Both the position numbers and the translations under genes were made by a program. Below, one piece after another: positions 54,692 to 63,213 of a stretch of 64,000 nucleotides of DNA. The notes beneath the pieces are model-generated. The model saw nothing but the letters and a program-made list of their open reading frames with translations. It was not told where the DNA came from and did not search any database. The DNA comes from Chitinophaga pollutisoli (lineage in GTDB: Bacteria; Bacteroidota; Bacteroidia; Chitinophagales; Chitinophagaceae). The stretch lies in contig NZ_CP149822.1 of assembly GCF_038396755.1 (NCBI RefSeq), positions 62,001 through 126,000 on the forward strand. Direction: 5' to 3'. Positions within the stretch are counted from its first letter, which is position 1. Each line of letters starts with the position of its first letter.

Positions 54692-56755
54692 TTACTTCTT
54701 TTTCTTCCTTGATTTTGTTTGCGGCGCCTTGCCTGTCTTTTTACTTCCGTCCCTTCTTTCAACTCTTTCACTCCTGCCGCCTTTCTTCAACGGCGGCAGA
54801 TCACTGCCTTCTTCCACCAGTTCATAATCGAGCTGCCGCTTGGGCAAGCTGGCGCCCACCACGCGGATGGTCACCTTATCACCGATCCGGATGCGTCTGC
54901 CGGTTCGCAGGCCTACCAATGCATAATCGGTTTCGGAATGTTTATAGTCTTCGCGCAGCCCGTGAACGCTCACCAGCCCCTCGCATTTTGCGAACACCGT
55001 TTCCACCCAGAACCCGAAATGCGCCACGCCGGACACGATCCCTTCGAACGTTTGCCCGATGAAGTCCTGCATATATTCGACCTGTTTGTACTTGTTGGCC
55101 GCCCTTTCGGCTTCCATGGCTTTCCGCTCCATGTCGGAGGAATGCTTGCAACGCTTTTCCAGCAGCTTGTCGATTTTCGCTTCGCCTTCCAAAACCTGCG
55201 CCAGGATGCGGTGCACCATTACGTCGGGGTACCGGCGGATGGGTGAGGTAAAGTGGCAGTAATGCGGGAACCCCAGCCCGTAGTGCCCGATATTGTCGGA
55301 AGTGTAAATGGCCTTGGCCATGGTACGGATCCCGAGTGTTTCGAGCACATGCTGTTCCGGCTTTCCCTGTACCAATGTGAGCATCTTGTTGAAAGAAGTG
55401 GCGATGGTTTCCGGGCTTGTGGCGTCGAATTTATAGCCGAATTTACCTGCAAATACGGCAAAAACATGCATTTTTTCTTCGTCCGGTGTATCGTGCACGC
55501 GGTAAGGGAAGGGAATGGGATGCGTATTTACTTTCTGTTTGGAGACGTATTCTGCCACCGTGCGGTTCGCCAGCAGCATCAGTTCTTCAATCAGCTGGTG
55601 CGATTCATCACTCTGATTGACCTTTACACCGACCGGTTTTGCGTTCTCATCCAGCTGGAAGCGTACTTCCTGGCTGGAAAAATTAATGGCGCCTGCCTTG
55701 AAGCGCGCGGCCCGCAGGGTTTGCGATAATTTGTTCAGCAGTAATACCTCCTCAAAATAAGGCCCCTCGCCCGTCTGGATGATCTCCTGCACTTCTTCAT
55801 ACGTAAACCGGTGGCGCGAATGGATAATCGTGCGCCCCATCCAATATTGCTTCACTTTCGCCTTGTCATCCATCTGGAACACGCAGGAAAAACACAGGTG
55901 GTCTTCGTGCGGCCGCAGCGAACATAATTCATTTGAAATTTTCTCCGGCAGCATGGGCAGCACCCTGTCGGGCAGGTACACGGAAGTGGCGCGGTGTTCA
56001 GCCTCCTTGTCCAGCGCGGTATTGGGCTGCACATAATGGCTCACGTCGGCGATATGCACCCCGATTTCCAGCATGCCGTTTTTCAGGCGGCGGATGGAAA
56101 TGGCGTCGTCGAAATCGCGGGCGTCCACGGGGTCGATGGTAAACGTGAGGATTTTACTGAAATCCTTCCTTCCCTCGCGGTCTTTGGCGTTGAGATTGCC
56201 CGCTCCCGGCATTGCGGCGAGCTCGTCGAGCACGTCTTTGGGCCATTGCAGCGGGAAGCCGCTTTCCACGAGTATTTCTTTCATGGCGAGGTCGTTGGCG
56301 TTGGTGGCGTCGAGGATTTCGACGATCTCGCCAACCGGCTTGCGGGTCTTTTCGCCCCAGGCCACGATTTTCACGACCGCGCGGTCGCCGTCCTTGGCGC
56401 CTTTGAGCGAGTTTTCGGGAATATAGATATCGGGGAGCCAGGCGCCTTTTTCGGGCACGAGAAATGCGAATGTTTTGCTCAGCTGGATGGTGCCCGTGAA
56501 TTCGGTCTTCTTCCGGGTGAGCACGTCTGTCACGTGCCCCTCCATCCTGCCCATGCTTTTACCCTGGCGGATGACGTCGACCAGCACTTCGTCGCCGTCC
56601 AGGGCTGAATTGAGGTTTTTCTGCTTCACCATGATGTCGCTGTCCAGGCCTTCCACTACCACGAACGCCATCCCTGACCGGGTTACGTCCACAATACCTT
56701 TGTAGGTCTTCTTCTGGCTGCTGTTCTTCTGTTTCTTTTCTTTCTTTTTGGTCAT
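54692..56755 (-). CDS. rnr: Ribonuclease R
   Basis: A 687-residue 3'-5' exoribonuclease degrading structured RNA. Cold-shock/OB domains come first (about 18-180), then the RNB catalytic domain with TIDPVDARDFDDAIS (Mg-binding Asp cluster, about 212-226) and HYGLGFPHYCHFTSPIRRYPD (core FTSPIRRYPD), and an S1 domain (about 565-650). The C-terminal tail is Lys/Arg-rich, and so is the N-terminal MTKKKEKKQKN. Length is shorter than the E. coli enzyme (813) but normal for Bacteroidota. Confidence 0.94.
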   Translation of the reverse strand: MTKKKEKKQKNSSQKKTYKGIVDVTRSGMAFVVVEGLDSDIMVKQKNLNSALDGDEVLVDVIRQGKSMGRMEGHVTDVLTRKKTEFTGTIQLSKTFAFLVPEKGAWLPDIYIPENSLKGAKDGDRAVVKIVAWGEKTRKPVGEIVEILDATNANDLAMKEILVESGFPLQWPKDVLDELAAMPGAGNLNAKDREGRKDFSKILTFTIDPVDARDFDDAISIRRLKNGMLEIGVHIADVSHYVQPNTALDKEAEHRATSVYLPDRVLPMLPEKISNELCSLRPHEDHLCFSCVFQMDDKAKVKQYWMGRTIIHSRHRFTYEEVQEIIQTGEGPYFEEVLLLNKLSQTLRAARFKAGAINFSSQEVRFQLDENAKPVGVKVNQSDESHQLIEELMLLANRTVAEYVSKQKVNTHPIPFPYRVHDTPDEEKMHVFAVFAGKFGYKFDATSPETIATSFNKMLTLVQGKPEQHVLETLGIRTMAKAIYTSDNIGHYGLGFPHYCHFTSPIRRYPDVMVHRILAQVLEGEAKIDKLLEKRCKHSSDMERKAMEAERAANKYKQVEYMQDFIGQTFEGIVSGVAHFGFWVETVFAKCEGLVSVHGLREDYKHSETDYALVGLRTGRRIRIGDKVTIRVVGASLPKRQLDYELVEEGSDLPPLKKGGRSERVERRDGSKKTGKAPQTKSRKKKK

Positions 56756-56765
56756 TTACTTGATT

Positions 56766-57881
56766 TTAGGGTTGCGGCGTTTGCCATCCGGGTGGCGTTT
56801 CTCCGGCCGCCAACAATGCATTTTCCGTGTATTCCATCACAAAACGGTCGAATCCGGCGGATTCCCCGAAGAGAAAAGCCACTTCTACCGGTATAACGGC
56901 AAAAGGCAGCTGCGTGTTCGCGATGATGTCGCGCAGCAGGTTGAGCCTTACCGCGTCTTTTTCCGTTGTGATGATGTAAGCCGGCCCTTCTCCGTCCAGG
57001 TTATCCAGTTCCAGCCGGATCTTTTCCAGGTCGTTCCGGTTGTAATAATAGTGGTCGGGGAAAGACAGGAGACTAACATTCTCATGTCTTTGCCGCAAAT
57101 GTTGTACCAGCGGCTCCGGCCGGGCGATCCCGCAGGCTACCAGGACCCTGGCGTTCTCCGGAATCAGGACGGGCTCGCCGGTGAGCATTTCGGCCGGAAC
57201 ACCGTACTGCAGCGTAGTAAAGAACAATTGCTGATGCGGTAACGGGTTGATTTCCCTGCGGATATTTTCTTTTTCAGCGGCCGTCAGCCCGGCCGGACAT
57301 TTCGACACAATAATCCCATCCGCCCGGTGATACCCCTTCCTTCCCTCGCGCAGGCGCCCTGCTGGCACCACGTGGTCGCGGGTGAAAAGGCGGCTGTAAT
57401 CTGTTACCATGAGGTTCAGGCCGGGTTTGATGGACCGGTGCTGGAAGGCGTCGTCGAGCAGGATCACTTCCGTTTCCGGGCGGTCTCCCATGAGCTGGGG
57501 CACCGCCAGCATGCGCTCTTCCCCTACGCAAACGGTCACTTCCGGGAATTTCCGGTGGAACTGCATGGGCTCGTCGCCGATATCCGCAGCGGTGGTTTTG
57601 GGCCCCGCCAGCTGGTAGCCTTTTGTTTTGCGGTTATAGCCCCGGCTGAGGGTGGCCACGCGGTAGCGGTCTTTCAGCAGCCGGATGAGGTATTCGACAT
57701 GCGGCGTTTTGCCCGTGCCGCCCACTGAAAGGTTGCCCACAGCGATGGTCGGCACGCTGAATTCCACGGAAGTGAGCATGCCGGCGTCGTACAGGCGGTT
57801 GCGGACCCAGAGCACCAGGCCGTACAACAATGCGAAGGGATAGAGTAAAAAGCTAAGATATTGCCACACGGGACTATTCAT
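56766..57881 (-). CDS. lpxK: Tetraacyldisaccharide 4'-kinase
   Basis: A 371-residue inner-membrane-associated kinase that phosphorylates the lipid A disaccharide at the 4' position. An N-terminal membrane segment (YLSFLLYPFALLYGLVLWVRN) precedes the P-loop VGNLSVGGTGKTPHVEYL (about 48-65); VATLSRGYNRKTKGY and VILLDDAFQHRSIKPG (DDxxQH motif) match the family. The start overlaps the end of the 5-formyl-THF cyclo-ligase gene by 8 bp. Confidence 0.94.
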   Translation of the reverse strand: MNSPVWQYLSFLLYPFALLYGLVLWVRNRLYDAGMLTSVEFSVPTIAVGNLSVGGTGKTPHVEYLIRLLKDRYRVATLSRGYNRKTKGYQLAGPKTTAADIGDEPMQFHRKFPEVTVCVGEERMLAVPQLMGDRPETEVILLDDAFQHRSIKPGLNLMVTDYSRLFTRDHVVPAGRLREGRKGYHRADGIIVSKCPAGLTAAEKENIRREINPLPHQQLFFTTLQYGVPAEMLTGEPVLIPENARVLVACGIARPEPLVQHLRQRHENVSLLSFPDHYYYNRNDLEKIRLELDNLDGEGPAYIITTEKDAVRLNLLRDIIANTQLPFAVIPVEVAFLFGESAGFDRFVMEYTENALLAAGETPPGWQTPQP

Positions 57882-58476
57882 TTTTTGCGTCTGTAAAGTA
57901 ATAAACCTTTTCCGGGGTTACCACGGATTGAAGGGGGATATCGCCATCCCAGGCGTCGGAAACGGGTGCTTCGAGCGGGCCGAAGAGGCTCAGCCCCACC
58001 GTTTGCACATCGGGCCGGCACTGGCGCAGGAAACCGTCGTACATCCCTTTGCCATACCCCACGCGATGGCCGGAGGTATCGAAGGCGAGCAAGGGAACGA
58101 ACACTACATCGAGCTGCGCGGGCTGCACGTGCTGGCCGTTCTCCGGTTCGGGGATGCCCAGGGCGTTTTCGACGAGGGTGGTGTCGGCTTTCCAGGCGAA
58201 ATGCTCCATGTCGCCGGTGGCGATGAACGAGCGCGACAGCACCAGCGTAGCTTCGGGGAAACGTTCGCGGAGCTGGGCGGACAGCGGCCAGGTGTCCACT
58301 TCGTTCCTGGCGGCGATGGGCAGAAAAAGGTGGATATATGCGGGATGGCCGAGATCGAGGTGGCGGCATTGTTCCAGGAGCGCGTTATTGAGTTGCCGGA
58401 AGGATTCGGGCGAAAGGGCTTTTCTCCTGGCCAGGTACATTTTGCGGATGGCTTGTTTGGCGGTCATATCGATCAT
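57874..58476 (-). CDS. 5-formyltetrahydrofolate cyclo-ligase
   Basis: A 200-residue enzyme converting 5-formyl-THF to 5,10-methenyl-THF with ATP. The C-terminal motif VGYGKGMYDGFLRQC (GxGxGxYD) and LDVVFVPLLAFDTSGHRVG are diagnostic; N-terminal KMYLARRKALSPESF is the usual basic start. ATG 58476 overlaps the bioD stop by 4 bp (ATGA), so it is preferred over further in-frame codons upstream. Downstream it overlaps lpxK by 8 bp. Confidence 0.88.
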   Translation of the reverse strand: MIDMTAKQAIRKMYLARRKALSPESFRQLNNALLEQCRHLDLGHPAYIHLFLPIAARNEVDTWPLSAQLRERFPEATLVLSRSFIATGDMEHFAWKADTTLVENALGIPEPENGQHVQPAQLDVVFVPLLAFDTSGHRVGYGKGMYDGFLRQCRPDVQTVGLSLFGPLEAPVSDAWDGDIPLQSVVTPEKVYYFTDAKNE

Positions 58477-59114
58477 GGGTGGAGAAGTTCTTGCAACCGG
58501 GGGCGCATCAACCCGGCCTGCAGGTCCACGAAACTGCGATCCGTCCGTTCCGCCTGCGGGATGCGGGTGATGAGGGGATATTGGCTCCAGGCCACCACAT
58601 CGTCTTCGTTGGTATGATGATCGCCACTGAAAATCCATCCGGTTACGTTGATGCCCGCGCTGCGTAGCGCCATGGCCGTGAGCAGGCTATGATTGATGCT
58701 GCCGAGATAATTCCGCGCCACCACGATCACCTGCGCATCGAGCGCGCGGATCAGGTCGAGGAAAAAATAATTGCCGTTCAGGGGCACCATCAGTCCGCCG
58801 GCGCCTTCGATGATCAAAGGTCTGCCCGGCTGCTGCAACCGCCGTGCATGATGGAGAATGAGGTCTTCCTGCACGATGATCCCTTCTTCCCGCGCCGCCA
58901 GGTGAGGCGAAGCGGGCAACCGCAACCGGTATAATTCGTCGTGAACGGTTACCTGCGGAGATGTAAGCGAACGGACGGTTTCCGTGTCGGTTCCATCCTC
59001 CAGCCCCGCCTGCACCGGTTTCCAGTACTGCGCGCCCAGCGCTTCCGCCACGCAGGCGGATGCAAGGGTTTTACCGACGCCCGTACCGATTCCGGTGATG
59101 AAGATATTGTTCAT
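58473..59114 (-). CDS. bioD: Dethiobiotin synthetase
   Basis: A 213-residue ATP-dependent carboxylase closing the ureido ring in biotin synthesis. P-loop FITGIGTGVGKTLASA at the N-terminus; YWKPVQAGLEDGTDTE (substrate Lys about 33), LIIEGAGGLMVPLNG (about 99-113). Other bio genes are absent from this window. It is the first gene of the minus-strand cluster, 63 bp from the divergent cystathionine synthase gene. Confidence 0.92.
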   Translation of the reverse strand: MNNIFITGIGTGVGKTLASACVAEALGAQYWKPVQAGLEDGTDTETVRSLTSPQVTVHDELYRLRLPASPHLAAREEGIIVQEDLILHHARRLQQPGRPLIIEGAGGLMVPLNGNYFFLDLIRALDAQVIVVARNYLGSINHSLLTAMALRSAGINVTGWIFSGDHHTNEDDVVAWSQYPLITRIPQAERTDRSFVDLQAGLMRPRLQELLHP

Positions 59115-59177
59115 GGAAGCAAATATAAAGTATCATTCAACCAATTACCTTAAATTCGTTACCCAAGACCCAAGATT

Positions 59178-60536
59178 ATGAAGTATTGTGAAAATATCCT
59201 CGAAACGATCGGCCATACCCCATTGGTCAAATTACACCGCGTAACCGCCGAGCTCCCCTGCCCCGTATTCGCCAAAGTTGAGTTCTTCAATCCCGGCAAC
59301 TCCATCAAAGACCGGATGGCCGTGCGGATGGTCGAAGAAGCCGAGCAGAAAGGGCTCCTAAAGCCCGGCGGCACCATTATCGAAGGCACCTCGGGCAACA
59401 CAGGCATGGGCCTCGCGCTCGCGGCGGTTATCAAAGGTTATAAATGCATTTTCACAACTACTGACAAGCAATCCAAAGAGAAAGTCGACATACTCAAAGC
59501 TGTTGGTGCGGAGGTGATCGTCTGCCCAACCAACGTGCTGCCGGAAGATCCACGGTCATACTACAGCGTGTCCGCCCGACTGGCGCGCGAGATCCCGAAT
59601 AGTTTTTACGTCAATCAATACGACAACCTCGCCAACCGCGACGCGCATTATGAGCAAACGGGCCCGGAAATCTGGGAGCAGACGGCAGGGAAAATCACCC
59701 ACCTCGTTGTGGCCACCGGCACCGGCGGAACAATCACCGGAACGGGGAAATACCTCAAGGAACAGAATCCGGATGTGCAAATCTGGGCGGTCGACAGCTA
59801 CGGCTCGCTGCTGAAGAAATATTTCGATACCGGCGAAATCGATATGAGCGAGGTGTATCCTTATATCACCGAAGGCATCGGGGAAGATTTCGTACCGAAG
59901 AATTACGATATGAGCGTGATCGACCACTTCGAAAAAGTGACGGATAAAGACGGCGCCGTGATGGCCAGAAGGATTTCGAAAGAAGAAGGGATTTTCGTGG
60001 GGTATTCCGCAGGCTCCGCCGTGGCAGGGCTTCTACAGCTGAAAACGCGGTTGAAGGCCGATGATGTGGTGGTGGTTGTTTTCCATGATCACGGCTCGCG
60101 GTATGTGGGGAAAGTGTACAACGATCAATGGATGATGGAACGCGGGTTCCTGGATGTAAAAACTGTGCGCGACGTGGTGAATGGCCGCCGCAACCTGCCG
60201 CTGGTCACCATTTCGCCGGATGACAAGGTGAGCGACGCCATCGGTAAAATGAAGAAATTCGACATTGAACATTTACCGGTTTTGCAGCAGGACGAACTGA
60301 TCGGCGCCATTTCGGAAGGCGGATTATTCAGCAAACTGATCGACCAGCCAGAGCTGAAAGAGCAGCCGGTGCGCAATATCATGCAGAAAGCCTTCCCCGT
60401 GGTGGCGATGGACACGCCCATCGAAAAGCTTACGGTCTACATCAATAAAGAAAACGGCGCTGTGCTCACGCAGGACGATTCCGGTTATTACCACATCGTT
60501 ACCAAATACGACATTATCCAGGCGCTGGGGAATTAA
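59178..60536 (+). CDS. Cystathionine beta-synthase-like / cysteine synthase family with CBS domain pair
   Basis: A 452-residue PLP enzyme of the beta-replacement family. The N-terminal catalytic part begins YCENILETIGHTPLVKLHR, has the PLP lysine in FFNPGNSIKDRMAVRM (about 42), the substrate loop EGTSGNTGMGLAL and phosphate loop ATGTGGTITGTGKYL. The C-terminal 120 residues are two CBS motifs (DVVNGRRNLPLVTISPDDKV and VRNIMQKAFPVVAMDTP regions), as in cystathionine beta-synthase, usually a regulatory nucleotide or SAM sensor. It could act in transsulfuration or cysteine synthesis. Four bases separate it from the next gene. Confidence 0.9.
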   Translation: MKYCENILETIGHTPLVKLHRVTAELPCPVFAKVEFFNPGNSIKDRMAVRMVEEAEQKGLLKPGGTIIEGTSGNTGMGLALAAVIKGYKCIFTTTDKQSKEKVDILKAVGAEVIVCPTNVLPEDPRSYYSVSARLAREIPNSFYVNQYDNLANRDAHYEQTGPEIWEQTAGKITHLVVATGTGGTITGTGKYLKEQNPDVQIWAVDSYGSLLKKYFDTGEIDMSEVYPYITEGIGEDFVPKNYDMSVIDHFEKVTDKDGAVMARRISKEEGIFVGYSAGSAVAGLLQLKTRLKADDVVVVVFHDHGSRYVGKVYNDQWMMERGFLDVKTVRDVVNGRRNLPLVTISPDDKVSDAIGKMKKFDIEHLPVLQQDELIGAISEGGLFSKLIDQPELKEQPVRNIMQKAFPVVAMDTPIEKLTVYINKENGAVLTQDDSGYYHIVTKYDIIQALGN

Positions 60537-60539
60537 GCC

Positions 60540-61316
60540 ATGAAATATACTGATCAGATCGGGCATACAATTACGCTGGAAGGAGTTCCGAAGCGCATCG
60601 TATCGGTTGTTCCTTCGCAAACGGAGCTGTTGTATGACCTTGGGGCCGATGTAGCGGGCATCACGAAATTCTGCGTGCATCCGCCGCAATGGTTCCGGGA
60701 GAAAACCCGCGTGGGCGGCACCAAGCAGCTGCACATCGGCAAAATCGCGGAATTGCAACCCGATCTCATTATCGCCAATAAGGAAGAAAACGAAAAAAGC
60801 CAGATCGAGGCCCTGGCGCAGCGGTTCCCGGTATGGACCAGCGACATTCAGACGCTGGAGCAATCGCAGGAGATGATCTACGCGCTCGGCGAAATCCTCG
60901 ATACCCGGCGAGCGGCCGGCGAAATCGCGGGGCGTATTGCCGGAGGATTTGCATCCCTCCGCCCCCTCCACCCCGCCGTTCCCTCGGCTTATTTTATCTG
61001 GCGCGATCCCTGGATGGTGGCGGGTGGCGATACGTTCATCAATAACATGCTGCAGCGCTGCGGCCTGCGCAATGTGTTCGCCGATCTCCCACGATATCCC
61101 TCCATTACCTTGCCACAGCTGGCCGCCAGCGGGGTTAAACTCATCCTGCTCAGCAGCGAGCCCTATCCTTTCAAAACGAAACACATCGCCGAAATCCGGG
61201 AATACGTGCCGGATGCGGAAATCGTGCTGGCCGACGGAGAGATGTTTTCCTGGTACGGCAGCAGGCTCGTTTACGCACCGGCTTATTTTAATGAGCTGTT
61301 GGATATCTACCGCTAA
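60540..61316 (+). CDS. BtuF/periplasmic-binding-protein-like protein without signal peptide
   Basis: A 258-residue protein with the helical-backbone metal/cobalamin receptor fold: RIVSVVPSQTELLYDLGADVAGITKFCVHPP, GGTKQLHIGKIAELQPDLIIANKEEN, and FIWRDPWMVAGGDTFINNMLQRCGLRNVF. Relatives bind vitamin B12 or iron complexes for ABC import. Here translation begins directly at the mature domain (MKYTDQIGHTITLEGVPK) with no signal peptide, so a cytoplasmic location is implied. No ABC permease or ATPase is adjacent. It is probably co-transcribed with the upstream PLP enzyme (3-bp gap). Confidence 0.8.
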   Translation: MKYTDQIGHTITLEGVPKRIVSVVPSQTELLYDLGADVAGITKFCVHPPQWFREKTRVGGTKQLHIGKIAELQPDLIIANKEENEKSQIEALAQRFPVWTSDIQTLEQSQEMIYALGEILDTRRAAGEIAGRIAGGFASLRPLHPAVPSAYFIWRDPWMVAGGDTFINNMLQRCGLRNVFADLPRYPSITLPQLAASGVKLILLSSEPYPFKTKHIAEIREYVPDAEIVLADGEMFSWYGSRLVYAPAYFNELLDIYR

Positions 61317-61398
61317 TTTTCCTCAGACATGATTTTTTTAGCGCAGGCAACCGCTGCGCGCAACCCGCCGTAACCTTTCCGGAACAACAGACATAACA

Positions 61399-61839
61399 AT
61401 GGAAAGAAGAGATTTTTTATCCGGCATGGGCGCTACACTGGCGGTTATTTGCGCGGGCGGATTGGCCGCCTGCGGCGGGAAGGGCGACGATCCCGCGCCT
61501 TCGAACCCTCCCGGTGGCGGTGGCGGAGGAGGCGCCAGGCTCACCGTTAACCTGGCCAACGAGCTGACGACCATCGGGAGTTACAAGATTGCGAGCGGCG
61601 TAGTATTGATCCGGCTGGCGGCGGGCAACGTGCCGGGGTCTTTCGCGGCGCTGACCAGCACCTGCACGCACGAAGGCTGCACCCTTTCCGGCGTAACGGC
61701 CGGGAAGATCGTTTGCGGCAGCTCCTGCGGCCATGGCAGCCGGTTCAATACCGATGGTTCAGTATCCAACGGGCCTGCTACTGCGGCTTTGACCAAATTT
61801 TCGGTGGCTGTTAACGGTACCACTTTAACCGTTACCTGA
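61399..61839 (+). CDS. Rieske [2Fe-2S]-like lipoprotein with atypical second motif
   Basis: A 146-residue exported protein. The N-terminus ERRDFLSGMGATLAV resembles a Tat signal, and LAACGG forms a lipobox (Cys about 25). A Gly-rich linker precedes a Rieske-like domain with the first motif CTHEGC (about 90). The second reads CGSSCGHGSRF, whereas standard Rieske proteins have CPCHGSxF; the spacing between ligand Cys and His therefore differs. NTDGSVSNGPA after it is typical of the fold. It may still bind a cluster through a different Cys, or be degenerate. It is monocistronic; partner unknown. Confidence 0.8.
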   Translation: MERRDFLSGMGATLAVICAGGLAACGGKGDDPAPSNPPGGGGGGGARLTVNLANELTTIGSYKIASGVVLIRLAAGNVPGSFAALTSTCTHEGCTLSGVTAGKIVCGSSCGHGSRFNTDGSVSNGPATAALTKFSVAVNGTTLTVT

Positions 61840-61974
61840 TATGCTCCGGGCCGGCATTCCCGGCCCCTTCTTCCGTCGGCAATCCAAACGAATTTGCGGT
61901 CCCGGATGAATGAAATCAACGCCGAAGGCCCGTTTGGGGCCAGAACTTTAGAGAAATCTAAAAGTGGAAATGCC

Positions 61975-61982
61975 TATATTTG
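61975..61982 (+). promoter_or_regulatory. Candidate -7 promoter element for the aldolase gene
   Basis: TATATTTG is an exact TAnnTTTG match 32 bp before the fbaA start codon. A -33 TTTG at the usual distance is not clear. Confidence 0.45.
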
Positions 61983-62014
61983 CTTTCCTTTAAAAATTAA
62001 AAGTTACATCGTCT

Positions 62015-63082
62015 ATGGGAAAGTACAAAGCCGGCGTATTATTCGGCGAAGAGCTGGAAGCGCTCTACAAGGATGCCAAGGATAGCGGATATGCCATGCC
62101 CGCGGTTAACGTGGTAGGCACCGATACCGTGAACGCCGTTCTCGAAACAGCCGCAAAGGTGAATTCTCCGGTAATCATCCAGTTTTCTAACGGTGGCGCG
62201 CAGTTTTATGCGGGGAAAGGGATGCCGAACGACAAGCTGCAGGCGAATATCTCCGGTGGTATTTCCGGCGCCAAGCACGTACATGAAGTAGCCAAATACT
62301 ATGGTGTCCCCGTAGTGCTCCATACCGACCACGCCGCTAAAAAATGGCTGCCCTGGATCGACGGCTTGCTGGACGCGGGCGAAAAGTTCATGAAAGAGAA
62401 CGGCCAGCCTCTGTACAGCTCCCACATGCTCGACCTCTCCGAAGAGCCCTTGCACGAAAACATCGAAATCTCTAAAAAATACTTCCAGCGGATGAATAAA
62501 CTGGGCATGTCCATCGAAATCGAACTGGGCGTGACCGGCGGCGAGGAAGACGGTGTGGACAATTCCGGCGTGGAAAACTCCCTCCTCTACACCCAGCCGG
62601 AAGACGTGGCCTACAGCTACGAGCAACTGATGGAAGTGGGTTCCCGCTTCACCGTGGCGGCCGCATTCGGCAACGTGCACGGCGTTTATAGCCCCGGCAA
62701 CGTGGAACTGCGCCCCGAGATCCTGAAAAACAGCCAGGACTTCATCGAAAAGAAATTCGGCACCGCACCCAAACCCGTTTATTACGTGTTCCACGGCGGT
62801 TCCGGCTCACCCAAGCACCAGATCGCGGAAGCGCTCGGTTACGGTGTTATCAAAATGAACCTCGATACCGACATGCAGTGGGCTTTCTGGGAAGGCGTGC
62901 TGCATTATTATAAAGATAAAGAAGGCTACCTCCAGGCCCAGCTCGGCAACCCCGAAGGCGAAGGAAAGCCCAATAAAAAGTACTACGACCCCCGCGTTTG
63001 GCTCCGCAAAGGCGAGGAATCCTTCGTGAAACGCCTCGAAGAGGCCTTCCACGACCTCAATTGCATCAACCGTAACGCATAA
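62015..63082 (+). CDS. fbaA: Class II fructose-1,6-bisphosphate aldolase
   Basis: A 355-residue zinc-dependent aldolase of glycolysis and gluconeogenesis (class IIA). Zinc and catalytic motifs: VVLHTDHAAKKWLPW (Asp-His, about 104-112), IEIELGVTGGEEDGVDN (about 168-184), YYVFHGGSGSPK (about 258-269) and KMNLDTDMQWAFW (about 285-297). Length is normal for class IIA. It is flanked by its own promoter candidate and a strong terminator. Confidence 0.95.
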   Translation: MGKYKAGVLFGEELEALYKDAKDSGYAMPAVNVVGTDTVNAVLETAAKVNSPVIIQFSNGGAQFYAGKGMPNDKLQANISGGISGAKHVHEVAKYYGVPVVLHTDHAAKKWLPWIDGLLDAGEKFMKENGQPLYSSHMLDLSEEPLHENIEISKKYFQRMNKLGMSIEIELGVTGGEEDGVDNSGVENSLLYTQPEDVAYSYEQLMEVGSRFTVAAAFGNVHGVYSPGNVELRPEILKNSQDFIEKKFGTAPKPVYYVFHGGSGSPKHQIAEALGYGVIKMNLDTDMQWAFWEGVLHYYKDKEGYLQAQLGNPEGEGKPNKKYYDPRVWLRKGEESFVKRLEEAFHDLNCINRNA

Positions 63083-63106
63083 TAACCAGGTTGTTATATA
63101 TTTGCC

Positions 63107-63138
63107 AAAGCCCCCTGTTAAAAAACGGGGGGCTTTTT
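63107..63138 (+). terminator. Intrinsic terminator after fbaA
   Basis: A long hairpin (AAAGCCCCCTGTT / AACGGGGGGCTTT) with a short A loop and T5 tail, 25 bp after the stop codon. Confidence 0.88.
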
Positions 63139-63165
63139 GGTTGACGGAAAAATTTAATTTTATCG

Positions 63166-63172
63166 TATCTTG
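63166..63172 (+). promoter_or_regulatory. Candidate promoter for accD
   Basis: TATCTTG resembles the -7 element, with TTG (63141-63143) 22 bp upstream as a possible -33 element. It lies 41 bp before the accD start, just after the fbaA terminator. Confidence 0.35.
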
Positions 63173-63213
63173 CACCACTAAACTTTAATCTAATTACTTA
63201 GTACACATTCTGT

